NCBI GenBank assembly: GCA_024434115.1
Contig: QMIT01000013.1
Span: forward strand, 62,001-126,000
DNA: 64,000 bases
DNA from: Chloroflexota bacterium
Lineage (GTDB): Bacteria; Chloroflexota; Anaerolineae; Aggregatilineales; J027
Direction of reading: 5' to 3'
Shown here: positions 16,668-25,048 of the stretch, one piece after another
Layout of the letters: the number at the start of each line of letters is the position of its first letter
Position numbering within the stretch: the stretch's first letter is position 1
Program-made: the position numbers and the translations under genes
Notes under the pieces: generated by a model
What the model was told of the DNA's origin: nothing
What the model saw: only the letters and a program-made list of their open reading frames with translations
Databases searched by the model: none

Positions 16668-17915
16668 TTATTCCAAAGGCTTGACTTCCGTGCGGGGTAG
16701 GGTGAAAAAGAAGGTCGAGCCAGCCCCCAATTTGCTTTCCAGCCACATATTGCCCTCATGTGCTTCGACAATGCGCTTGGCAATGGCTAGACCAAGACCT
16801 GTGCCTTGTGTATACCCGGCGGTATCCGGCACGCGGAAGAATTTATCAAACATGCGCTTCTGATTTTCCTCAGAAATGCCCAACCCGGTATCCTGCACAG
16901 CAATCCGCACAAATTTGATTTCGACCAACGCCTTAATGTGGCAGTGAATTTCGCCACCCTCACGGTTATATTTGATGCCGTTGGTGAGCAAATTCAGCAG
17001 CACTTGTTTAATCTTGCCACGATCCGCCAATACTGCCACTTCATCGCCCTGCGCAAACAGATTGATATGCCGATCTTGGGCTTGGTGGCGCACGACATCA
17101 AGGCTTTCTTCAATCAGTTCCTTAATGCCAAAGGCTTCGGTTTCAAGGCGAGTGCGCCCCGATTCCAAGCGGGCCAAATCAAGGAAATCAGTTGCCAGAC
17201 GGCTAAGGCGTTCGGTTTCGCGCTGCATGGTCTGGATAATTTCAGTGCGGCGGTCATCCTGCATATTGGGCTTAAGCAGCAAAACCGTGCTGGCTTTGAG
17301 GGCCGCCAGAGGGGTACGCAATTCATGTACCATCTCGGCAATAAAGTCGCTTTGTTGGAACAGGCGAGCATTTTCAATCGCAATCGCCGCTTGGGAGGCC
17401 AATGTACTGAGCGTATTGATGTCGTCTTCTGTCCACGGGGCATCATCTACCTTATTGATGGCTTCCAACACACCAATCGTTTTGCCATGCACAATCATCG
17501 GCACACCCAATAGACTGCGCGTGTTAAAGCTCAAAATCTGGTCAACCTTGCTAAAGAACCGCTTATCACTGCGGGTATCTTCGACCAGCACAGGTTCGCC
17601 GTTGGTTGCCACCCAACCTGCTAGGCTGCCTTCCATCGGCACAGGCATAGACGCCATCGCCCCCGCTGTTAAATTCGAGGACGCCTCAAAACGCAGTTCA
17701 CCGCTGCTTGGGTCAACCAGCAAGATCGAAGCCTGCTCGGTGGTCGTCAGTTCCGTCGAGGCTCGAATAATGCGTGACAATAGGGTGCCAACGTCGAGCG
17801 TTGAGTTTAATTGACGGCTTATTTCCATAAGACGTTCATAACGCGCCATCAATTGAAGATATTTACGCACCGGGTCATCATTTGAATAGGATGCGATTTG
17901 CGGGTCGCTGGTCAT
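16668..17915 (-). CDS. GAF-domain sensor histidine kinase, soluble
   Basis: Cytoplasmic two-component sensor kinase, 415 residues, without membrane segments. A GAF domain occupies about residues 30-185. The dimerisation/phosphoacceptor helix has the H-box MVHELRTPLAALKAS (His near residue 196). The ATPase domain has NLLTNGIKYNREGG (N box), DTGLGISEE (G1) and GTGLGLAIAKRIVEAHEG (G2). The start ATG overlaps the stop of the upstream sirtuin gene in an ATGA, so the two are translationally coupled. No response regulator gene is adjacent; the nearest receiver domain is in the REC-MinD gene further upstream. The signal sensed by the GAF domain is unknown. Confidence 0.93.
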   Translation of the reverse strand: MTSDPQIASYSNDDPVRKYLQLMARYERLMEISRQLNSTLDVGTLLSRIIRASTELTTTEQASILLVDPSSGELRFEASSNLTAGAMASMPVPMEGSLAGWVATNGEPVLVEDTRSDKRFFSKVDQILSFNTRSLLGVPMIVHGKTIGVLEAINKVDDAPWTEDDINTLSTLASQAAIAIENARLFQQSDFIAEMVHELRTPLAALKASTVLLLKPNMQDDRRTEIIQTMQRETERLSRLATDFLDLARLESGRTRLETEAFGIKELIEESLDVVRHQAQDRHINLFAQGDEVAVLADRGKIKQVLLNLLTNGIKYNREGGEIHCHIKALVEIKFVRIAVQDTGLGISEENQKRMFDKFFRVPDTAGYTQGTGLGLAIAKRIVEAHEGNMWLESKLGAGSTFFFTLPRTEVKPLE

Positions 17916-18682
17916 GAAGCCGCACCTTCCAGTTGGTTGACAATTCGCGGGAGGATGTCTGCGACATCGGCATGAATCACCACGTCTGCCATTTTATCAT
18001 AACTTGTAGGCTCAAGATTAATCAACACCAGACTGCCCCCATGCTCCTTCACACGACGGGGTAAATCCGCCACTGGAAAAACTTCCAGTGACGACCCTGC
18101 CACAATCATCACGTCCGCCCGTCGCGTATCTTGTTCGGCCCGCAGCAAAATTTGAGCCGGAAGCTGTTCCCCGAACAGGATCACATTTGGTTTCAACACC
18201 CCACCACACTTGGGACAGCGTGGAATATCGGCCTGATCATTATTTAAAAATGGGGGCAAAAAATCTTGGGCCGGATAGATCGTGAAACAAGAAATACAGG
18301 TGACTTCGCGGATATGACCATGCACTTCGTACACCGTTTTCGAGCCAGCCCTGCCATGTAAAAGATCAATATTTTGAGTAATCACACTTTTAAGAATGCC
18401 AATAGTTTCTAACCGTGCCAATGCTAAGTGGGCCGGATTGGGTTGGGCGTTGAGAATCAGGGTTGCGAGTGGGCGAATCCAGTCATAGAAGCGGGCAGGC
18501 TGATAACGAAACCCTTGAATACTGCCCACTTCATAAGGATTGTGCCGTGACCACAATCCCGAATCAGGACTGCGATAATCAGGTATTCCTGATGGTCGGC
18601 TAATTCCAGCCCCTGTCAGCGCAACGGCATACACAGCATGATGTAATAATTCAACTATTTGTAAAATCTCTTTTTCATACAT
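17912..18682 (-). CDS. Sirtuin (Sir2-type NAD-dependent protein deacylase)
   Basis: NAD-dependent lysine deacetylase/deacylase of 256 residues, the normal size for a bacterial sirtuin. NAD-binding motifs are visible: TGAGISRPSGIPDYRSPDSG and TQNIDLLHGRAG. The catalytic His lies in VYEVHGHI. The zinc site is formed by CISC and CPKCGG, and the C-terminal Rossmann strand is MIVAGSSLEVFPVADLP. It is coupled by a 4-bp overlap to the GAF histidine kinase downstream. A good -10 box (TATAAT) lies 39 bases before the ATG. The stable pairing with a kinase suggests metabolic or stress control, which is inference. Confidence 0.93.
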   Translation of the reverse strand: MYEKEILQIVELLHHAVYAVALTGAGISRPSGIPDYRSPDSGLWSRHNPYEVGSIQGFRYQPARFYDWIRPLATLILNAQPNPAHLALARLETIGILKSVITQNIDLLHGRAGSKTVYEVHGHIREVTCISCFTIYPAQDFLPPFLNNDQADIPRCPKCGGVLKPNVILFGEQLPAQILLRAEQDTRRADVMIVAGSSLEVFPVADLPRRVKEHGGSLVLINLEPTSYDKMADVVIHADVADILPRIVNQLEGAAS

Positions 18683-18720
18683 TGTCGTAAAACGGTCTCA
18701 CCAAATTAACAGTGTGGTTT

Positions 18721-18726
18721 ATTATA
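18721..18726 (-). promoter_or_regulatory. -10 box of the sirtuin-kinase operon
   Basis: A consensus TATAAT on the minus strand (18726 to 18721), about 38 bases before the sirtuin ATG. The expected -35 position (TCACGG, 17 bases upstream) matches poorly, so only the -10 is supported. Confidence 0.5.
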
Positions 18727-18782
18727 GCCAAGAACACTGCAATCCGTGACACACAATTTAGGGCTGGCTCAAAATTGAGTGT

Positions 18783-19937
18783 TTAGGCGAGTTCCCCCCT
18801 TGTCCGCTTGATTAGCTCCTCCACCAATTTAACATGCTGGCTTGCCATAATGGAATCCGGCGAGTACAGCACCATCGGTTCTGCTGCTTCGGTGGCTTCA
18901 AACGCCAAATCAGGATTTGAGGAAATCATGGCGGTAATCTCATGATCGAGAATTTGCTCGGCATCTTGCCAAGGAATTTGTGTGCTTGACGGAGCGCGTT
19001 GAATCACCACCACGCTGATACTGGCAGGGTTAAGGCCTATTTGCTTAAGTTCCTGCAAAATCCCACGTGCCATAATGAGTGCAATGCGGCTCGGTTCAAC
19101 CGTAACAATCACATGATCCACTTCACGCACCAATCGGGCACTTAGACGATTTAAGCCTGATCCAAGATCGGCAATGACGTTGGTGGCGAGGTTGCGGAGA
19201 TGACCCAAAATTAACGCGGCGGCATCTTGGGATAAATTGATTTGGTTTTCACGCGGGCGGGAGGTCGAAAGCAACAACTGCATTCCTGATTTGTGCCCGA
19301 CGAGTTCCGACTCAACCTTTTGAGGAGTAATTTCGTTGGGGGGAAGGCTTAATAAATTGGCAAGTCCGGTAGATTTGACCTGACCCAAACCTAAGCCGAG
19401 TGTGCCCTGCCCAAGTCGGAAATCGGTCACAATGGTTCTTTCACGGGTTGCCAATAGTGCCCCAATATTCATTGCCAATGTGCTAGTGCCAAGTCCGCCC
19501 TTTGTCCCCAGTAAGGCAATCACAGTGGTTTGGGCTTCACCGCCACCCGATTCTTTTTTGCGGGCGATGCTGCGAGCCAAAACTGCTTTCACCCGTGAGG
19601 CCAGTTCAGCGGGGTGGGTGGGTTTGGTCAGATAATCGTCCGCCCCCGCTTCAAAGCCCGCCACCTTATCATCAATCAATGTTTTCGCTGTAAACATGAT
19701 GATGGGAATATCTCGGGTGCGGCTCTCACTGCGAAGCTGCCGACAGACTTGATACCCATCCATATCTGGCATCATCACGTCCAGAATAATGAGGTCGGGT
19801 TGCTCGGCACTGGCTTTTTCGATGGCCCGTAGCCCCGAATCAGCCGATATGACTTCATGTCCTTGACGTTGGAGCATCAAGGAAATCAACTTCAGACTAT
19901 CTACATCATCATCAACAACTAGAATTGTGGTGCCCAT
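18783..19937 (-). CDS. Response-regulator receiver fused to MinD/CpaE-like ATPase
   Basis: Two-domain protein of 384 residues. Residues 1-125 form a receiver domain with acidic pocket VVDDD, phosphoacceptor in LIILDVMMPDMDGYQ and the conserved Lys in DDYLTKPTHPAEL. Residues about 138-384 are a ParA/MinD-type ATPase of the CpaE/TadZ kind, with deviant Walker A GTKGGLGTSTLAMN. Such REC-ATPase proteins place pilus or secretion systems at cell positions; in this window there are no tad/cpa genes, so its partners are elsewhere. The ATG follows GAGAGG. It is single-gene by context: 100 bp from the sirtuin gene and divergent from the next. Confidence 0.9.
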   Translation of the reverse strand: MGTTILVVDDDVDSLKLISLMLQRQGHEVISADSGLRAIEKASAEQPDLIILDVMMPDMDGYQVCRQLRSESRTRDIPIIMFTAKTLIDDKVAGFEAGADDYLTKPTHPAELASRVKAVLARSIARKKESGGGEAQTTVIALLGTKGGLGTSTLAMNIGALLATRERTIVTDFRLGQGTLGLGLGQVKSTGLANLLSLPPNEITPQKVESELVGHKSGMQLLLSTSRPRENQINLSQDAAALILGHLRNLATNVIADLGSGLNRLSARLVREVDHVIVTVEPSRIALIMARGILQELKQIGLNPASISVVVIQRAPSSTQIPWQDAEQILDHEITAMISSNPDLAFEATEAAEPMVLYSPDSIMASQHVKLVEELIKRTRGELA

Positions 19938-20213
19938 AGATGCGCCTCTCTGAAATGAGAGTTTGCTGAATTTTGCTATCGTTAACTATATTCTTATTGT
20001 GGGCAGTGTAGCATGGTTACTAGGAACGTGCAACACATTTGGCTTGCAGTGGGAGCAGTCCGTGAGAATTGGGTTTGCTGACTTTAGTTATTTGCTCCAT
20101 TGTCGAATGGCTGAGAATTTTGCAGAATTGCGAACGGGACGACAACCTTGTGGGTAAATCCATAAAAGAGGCTTCTACTTCCTATAGCCGAAAATCCATG
20201 AGAGGGGCTTATT

Positions 20214-21245
20214 TTGAAGATCGAATGTTTTACCACCGCAGCGGCATTTGATAGCTTACATGCGGAATGGTCTGAATTGTTGACCCATGTTCATCACAAT
20301 CGGATTTTTTTGACATGGGAATGGCAGTCTACATGGTGGACGGCCTATCACCCCGGCGATTTGTGGGTACTGGCGATACGCAATGATGAAGATCAATTGG
20401 TCGGCCTTGCTCCTTGGTTTATGGAACAGCGGGTTAAAACAGGCCGGACGATTCGCAGTGTGGGTTGTGTGGATGTGACCGACTATCTCGAAGTGATTGT
20501 ACACCAAGACTATGAATCAGCCGTCTTTGAAGCATTAGCGACTTATGTGGATGAAAATCAATCGTGTTATGACTTTATTGACTTATGTAATATCCCGGAA
20601 GGTTCACCGGTCTTGAAATACTTTCCCCAAATGCTTCAAGAACATGGTCTTTCGGTAGAGATCAAACCCCAAGAAGTTTGCCCGGTCATCGAATTACCCT
20701 CTGAGTGGGATGCTTACCTCGAAAGTCTTGATAAGAAACAACGCCATGAACTCCGCCGTAAACTCCGCCGCAGTGAGGAAAGCGCCGCCGATTGGTATAT
20801 TGTTGGGCCAGAACATGATCTAACGACTGAAACCAACATTTTCTTGCGTCTCATGGCGAGAGCGTCCGAAGACAAAGCACAGTTTTTGGAAAACCCCAAG
20901 AATGTGACTTTCTTTAAGCAGTTGGTTCCGCTGTTGATGGAACGGGGTTGGCTGCAAATTGCCTTCCTGACGGTTGAGGGCCGCCACGCTGCTGCCTACA
21001 TGAATTTCCTCTATAACAACGAGGTACAAATCTACAATTCTGGCCTAGACGTTGAAGCCGCCAGCGGTATAAGCGCGGGAATTGTGTTACTGGGACGGCT
21101 CATTCAATATGCAATTGAGCACCATTATCAACGTTTTGATTTCCTACGTGGCAACGAGGAATATAAATATCGCATGGGGGCGGTGGATACCCATGTCTTT
21201 ATGCTCATGGCGTCCTATGCCGTAGTGCCCGCCACCTCTAATTAG
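20214..21245 (+). CDS. CelD/FemAB-like GNAT acyltransferase
   Basis: Predicted cytoplasmic acyltransferase of the BcsL/CelD-type GNAT family (343 aa), members of which are linked to extracellular polysaccharide production. Typical phrases are FLTWEWQSTWWTAY and LWVLAIRNDEDQLVGLAPWF near the N-terminus, KQRHELRRKLRR in the middle and FDFLRGNEEYKYRMG near the end. The start is a TTG preceded by GAGAGGGG; no ATG occurs in frame nearby. It is followed 16 bp later by a GT4 glycosyltransferase gene, so the pair may modify and assemble a cell-surface glycan. The acyl donor and acceptor are not readable from sequence. Confidence 0.8.
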   Translation: MKIECFTTAAAFDSLHAEWSELLTHVHHNRIFLTWEWQSTWWTAYHPGDLWVLAIRNDEDQLVGLAPWFMEQRVKTGRTIRSVGCVDVTDYLEVIVHQDYESAVFEALATYVDENQSCYDFIDLCNIPEGSPVLKYFPQMLQEHGLSVEIKPQEVCPVIELPSEWDAYLESLDKKQRHELRRKLRRSEESAADWYIVGPEHDLTTETNIFLRLMARASEDKAQFLENPKNVTFFKQLVPLLMERGWLQIAFLTVEGRHAAAYMNFLYNNEVQIYNSGLDVEAASGISAGIVLLGRLIQYAIEHHYQRFDFLRGNEEYKYRMGAVDTHVFMLMASYAVVPATSN

Positions 21246-21261
21246 TTGTTGAGGGTCATTC

Positions 21262-22602
21262 GTGAACGATCTTTTGATTCCATTAACCACATGCAGCTAC
21301 CTCCCACGTCGCGTTGCCATGTTAAGCCTCCACACCTCACCGATGGCCTCATTGGGCGGCAAAAAAACGGGTGGCATGAATGTCTATGTCCGCGAGATTG
21401 CCAGTGCGATGGGGCGGCGGGGTATCAAGGTAGATGTCTTCACTCGTGAAAACGCGCCCGAAACCGTTGGGGCGATTGTGCCGATGGGTGACAATGCACG
21501 GCTTATTTATCTACCCGCTGGCCCAACCGAGGTACTTGATCCTGATGCCGTCTATCCCTATCTCTCCGATTTTCGGGATGCCTTGCTTGATTTTGCCCGC
21601 TCTAACGGTTTGCATTATGACTTGATCTACAGCCACTATTGGTTGAGTGGAGTGGTGGCATACGAACTGAAACAGATTTGGAAAGCACCCTTTATCCAGA
21701 TGTTTCATACGCTGGGACATATGAAAACACGCATTGATACACCGCGTCAGCCCTCCGCACGCACAACCCAAGTGTCTTTGCAAGCCAATCGGCGTGTCAT
21801 GATGGAGACGGAAATCATCAATCAAGCGGATCGGCTGATTGCGGCCACCCCCGCCGAACGGATGCAAATGCTGTGGCTCTACCGGGCCAATCGCCGCCGT
21901 ATCGAAACCGTGTCGCCGGGGGTAGATTTACTCCGTTTTCATCCTCTGGAGAAGGAATTGGCTCGTCAAAAAGTTGGCCTAAATCCCCATGAAAAAATGC
22001 TGCTGTTTGTTGGGCGTATCGAACCACTAAAGGGTGTGGATACTATTTGTGAGGCACTGGCATACCTAAAATCGAACGCCCCAGCCACATTGCAAGGCGT
22101 CAAAATGGTGATTATCGGCGGCGACCCGACGGATATGGCCCATCAAGAAATGCAGCGCATTCGCACTAAATGTCGTGACTTGGGTCTTGAAGAGACAATG
22201 ATTTTTATTGGGGCGAAAGATCAGGACGCTCTACCGTACTATTACAACGCCGCCGAAGCCCTGATTATGCCATCCGATTATGAAAGTTTTGGCATGGTCG
22301 CATTGGAGGCGATGGCCTGTGGCACACCCGTGATCGCTTCACAGGTCGGAGGGCTGGCGTTTTTGGTGCGGGACGGCGAAACAGGGTATTTAGTACCAGT
22401 GCGCGAACCTGCTGCCCTAGCCGAGGCCATCTGCAAAATCGTGACCAATCCTGAGCATCGCGCCAAAATGAGCGAGACCGCTGCCGAGGTTGCCGAGCAA
22501 TATAGCTGGGGGCGGATTGTAGATCAACTGTTGGTGGTATTTTCCGAACTTTTGGAACAAATGCGGCCTATTCCCTGTACGACCTGTGTCTGTGGGCAAT
22601 AG
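21262..22602 (+). CDS. GT4 glycosyltransferase, MshA/sucrose-phosphate-synthase-like
   Basis: Retaining glycosyltransferase of family GT4 with GT-B fold, 446 residues. The N-terminal domain has SLGGKKTGGMNVYVREIASA, the loop seen in MshA and sucrose-phosphate synthase-type enzymes. The C-terminal nucleotide-sugar site has LLFVGRIEPLKGVDT and the E-x7-E motif in PSDYESFGMVALEAMACGTP. A short Cys-containing tail (CTTCVCGQ) ends the protein. The GTG start is preceded by GAGGG. It is probably co-transcribed with the upstream GNAT-like gene. The exact acceptor is unknown. Assignment to mycothiol synthesis would be unsafe: no other mycothiol genes are near and the organism group does not normally make it. 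Confidence 0.87.
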   Translation: MNDLLIPLTTCSYLPRRVAMLSLHTSPMASLGGKKTGGMNVYVREIASAMGRRGIKVDVFTRENAPETVGAIVPMGDNARLIYLPAGPTEVLDPDAVYPYLSDFRDALLDFARSNGLHYDLIYSHYWLSGVVAYELKQIWKAPFIQMFHTLGHMKTRIDTPRQPSARTTQVSLQANRRVMMETEIINQADRLIAATPAERMQMLWLYRANRRRIETVSPGVDLLRFHPLEKELARQKVGLNPHEKMLLFVGRIEPLKGVDTICEALAYLKSNAPATLQGVKMVIIGGDPTDMAHQEMQRIRTKCRDLGLEETMIFIGAKDQDALPYYYNAAEALIMPSDYESFGMVALEAMACGTPVIASQVGGLAFLVRDGETGYLVPVREPAALAEAICKIVTNPEHRAKMSETAAEVAEQYSWGRIVDQLLVVFSELLEQMRPIPCTTCVCGQ

Positions 22603-22610
22603 GCCTTTCA

Positions 22611-22943
22611 CTATCCACCGTAGGCTTGCACCGAGTTGATGCTTGACGCCTTGATATACGGCTCTTTGGTCTGAATCTCAAGAGCCTTCTCTTCGTCTAT
22701 CAGTTGCTGACCCTTGTGATACAACACATCGGTCACCACATCATACGCATAACGGCGGTTCACCCAGCCATACTGCGGGTGATGGAATACGATGTTGAAA
22801 TAGAGGGTGTCAATATTCAACGCAGGTTCTTCTGTCACCAACCAAACCGGGGCATACTGCACAAAATGCTCATGTACCTTTTGGTCGCGGCCATCTTTCA
22901 TTGCTTTAATGCGCTGTTTGTCTATCGTGGACTCTTTTGCCAT
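22611..22943 (-). CDS. Hypothetical 110-aa protein
   Basis: Unrecognised small soluble protein. It has a highly charged N-terminus and a central beta-rich part (VWLVTEEPALNIDTLYFNIVF, VNRRYAYDVVTDVLYHKGQQ). It is convergent with the GT4 gene, leaving only 8 bp, and stands alone on its strand. Its well-formed amino-acid composition and lack of a competing frame support it as a real gene. Function unknown. Confidence 0.65.
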   Translation of the reverse strand: MAKESTIDKQRIKAMKDGRDQKVHEHFVQYAPVWLVTEEPALNIDTLYFNIVFHHPQYGWVNRRYAYDVVTDVLYHKGQQLIDEEKALEIQTKEPYIKASSINSVQAYGG

Positions 22944-23101
22944 AGTTTTATATCCCCGAATTTGCTGGATGCAATTTCGTCAAAAATTCGCAGTTCCTTG
23001 TGAAAAAACGCAATCACTTTTAGACTCAATAAAATATTGTAATCGGTGAGGCGCAGTTAGCAAACTGCAAATTTTGCCTTTTAGCGAGATTTGCCAATCA
23101 T

Positions 23102-25036
23102 ATGCGAAAACGTTCTGTGATGGACTCACTCAATCTAGGTCATTTCAGGCCCATTTATTTGTGGGGTGGGCCGGGTACGCGGCGCATGTTGCGTATCAAG
23201 TTTATGAACGCACCCGTAGACGACAAAATCTATGATCTCGCTCACTCGATTGAGGGGGCCGAGATGGTGGCGCAAATGGGCTTCAATTGGGCTTTCCTTG
23301 CTTTCAATTGGGGCTTCCCGCCGGAGATCGAAGAACAAGACTGGGAATCGTTTCGCTCGGCAGTGATCCATTATCACAAAGCCGGGGTGAAAATCTTTGG
23401 TTATATCCAATCCTCCAATTGTGTCTATCAAGGCAGCTATTTGGAAAAAGATTGGTACGCGCTCGACCCCTATGGTCGCAAAATCCCCTATTTTCGCGGA
23501 CGCTACTACACCTCGCTCTCCAATGCCACATGGTTAGCCGAAGTGCGTGAGCGGGTGCGGAAAATTATCGAGGCGGGGGCGGACGGTATCTTTTTTGATA
23601 ACGCATGGGTTGGCGGCACGGGTATAGATGTTGCTGAAATGCCGCTTGGCCCGATTGGGGCGTATGATGAACACAGCCGCCGGGCCTATTCCAATGCGTT
23701 TAATGGCGCGGAAATCCCGCTGGTCTTGGATACCCGCGATTCGGCTACCCGTCAATATTTGCGCTGGCGTGCCGATATTGCGGTGGCGGCTGTCCGCGAT
23801 TGGTCACAAACCGCTCGTGACCTCAACCCTTCCATTATAGTCACTGCAAACAATTATGATGTGATTGCCAGCAACAGCTATGTGGCGATGGGTATGGATA
23901 TTGAAAACATGGCCTCGGTGCAGGATGTTATGGTCGTGCCGGATTTTGCCCTACCGCGTCTCCAAGAAGATAACTCGGTGGTGGCAAACGCCATTACCAT
24001 CGGCGCGGTGCAGTCACGTGTCGGCAATAAACCCGTCGCCACCCTGCCGCAGCGCGATGGGGTAGGGGTTGAGCGCATGGCAACCGCCAAGCAGTTAAGC
24101 CGCGCTATGGCTGAATCGGCTGCTCTCAATGCACCAATGGTCGTCAACGGCACGGGCTACCTGCATCGCAATGAATTCACCTCGCTCCTGCACAGTCGCT
24201 ATGAACCCCAACGCCGGGTGATTGGAGCGATGAACCATTGGCTAGAGGAACATCATACATGGTTAAGTGAGCGTGTGCCGATTAGCCCGCTTGCCATTTA
24301 TCATCCCTATGAGGCAGCGCGTTGGGATTGGATAAAAATCGCGCCTATCTTTTTTGCTGCGTGTGAGGCACTCATTCAAAATGGCTATCCCCTGCGTATC
24401 GTCAGTGACGATGATGACTGGTCAGGTGTCAAGATTTTGCTTGTTCCCCCCGGTCAAGTAGATGGCCTTGATCAGCGCCTCACCCAATTTGTTGAGCAGG
24501 GTGGGCGGGTGGTTGCGTTGGGTCAACCCCGTCCATCCGCCGCGAAAACGATTTGGGAAGGCTGGCGACCCTTGCGCCATCGCATTCCGCACATTCGCCA
24601 ATTACGGATTCGTGTCAATCAGGGTGCGATGATCTGTTGGCGGGCTTACCATCGGCATCGGCTGTCGCGCTGGTTGGCAGTCCGGCTAAAATTACAGGAA
24701 GCGATGAATCATTCGCCTTTATATATTGTGCCGCCGCCAGCCTTACAATCGGCATTGTTGGATGCAATTGGTCAGGATTTATATCCGCGTGTGGAAAGCG
24801 ATGGGCCAATCTTGTTAACCTTGTGGGAAGAAAAAGATGGGACGCATCAGTTACATCTGGTGAATTATCAAGATACACCACAACGGGTCACGGTTCATCT
24901 GGATGAATTAACCGGAACATGGATCTATACGCCCGGCGTCAGCGAACCCCCCAACAAAGTCGTTGGCTCATCTATCATGTTGGGAGTGGATGTGGCAAAG
25001 GTGCTGCGTGCGCCACATGAAGAAATCGAACAATAG
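23102..25036 (+). CDS. Glycoside-hydrolase-like TIM-barrel protein
   Basis: Protein of 644 residues with the look of an uncharacterised glycosidase barrel. Strand-end motifs include GFNWAFLAFNWGFPPEIE, GVKIFGYIQSSN, AGADGIFFDNAW (possible catalytic Asp) and IIVTANNYD. A second, flavodoxin-like domain (about residues 400-480, IVSDDDDWSGVKILLVPPGQ) resembles the trimerisation-type domain found after the barrel in GH42-like enzymes. No signal peptide is visible. The ATG at 23102 lacks a strong ribosome binding site. The unknown 794-aa gene begins 12 bp downstream, and then purB, so the three form one transcription unit. Substrate unknown. Confidence 0.7.
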   Translation: MRKRSVMDSLNLGHFRPIYLWGGPGTRRMLRIKFMNAPVDDKIYDLAHSIEGAEMVAQMGFNWAFLAFNWGFPPEIEEQDWESFRSAVIHYHKAGVKIFGYIQSSNCVYQGSYLEKDWYALDPYGRKIPYFRGRYYTSLSNATWLAEVRERVRKIIEAGADGIFFDNAWVGGTGIDVAEMPLGPIGAYDEHSRRAYSNAFNGAEIPLVLDTRDSATRQYLRWRADIAVAAVRDWSQTARDLNPSIIVTANNYDVIASNSYVAMGMDIENMASVQDVMVVPDFALPRLQEDNSVVANAITIGAVQSRVGNKPVATLPQRDGVGVERMATAKQLSRAMAESAALNAPMVVNGTGYLHRNEFTSLLHSRYEPQRRVIGAMNHWLEEHHTWLSERVPISPLAIYHPYEAARWDWIKIAPIFFAACEALIQNGYPLRIVSDDDDWSGVKILLVPPGQVDGLDQRLTQFVEQGGRVVALGQPRPSAAKTIWEGWRPLRHRIPHIRQLRIRVNQGAMICWRAYHRHRLSRWLAVRLKLQEAMNHSPLYIVPPPALQSALLDAIGQDLYPRVESDGPILLTLWEEKDGTHQLHLVNYQDTPQRVTVHLDELTGTWIYTPGVSEPPNKVVGSSIMLGVDVAKVLRAPHEEIEQ

Positions 25037-25048
25037 CAGGAAAAATTT

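Noticed and set aside
16652..16783. 44 extra N-terminal codons for the Uma2-type protein
   Set aside because: They overlap the end of the kinase gene and do not resemble the family; ATG 16651 gives the normal length.
18783..19937. Chromosome-partition ParA
   Set aside because: The receiver domain at the N-terminus and CpaE-like sequence indicate the TadZ/CpaE group instead.
21262..22602. Mycothiol synthesis glycosyltransferase MshA
   Set aside because: The loop motif matches, but it also occurs in other GT4 enzymes, and no other mycothiol gene is present.
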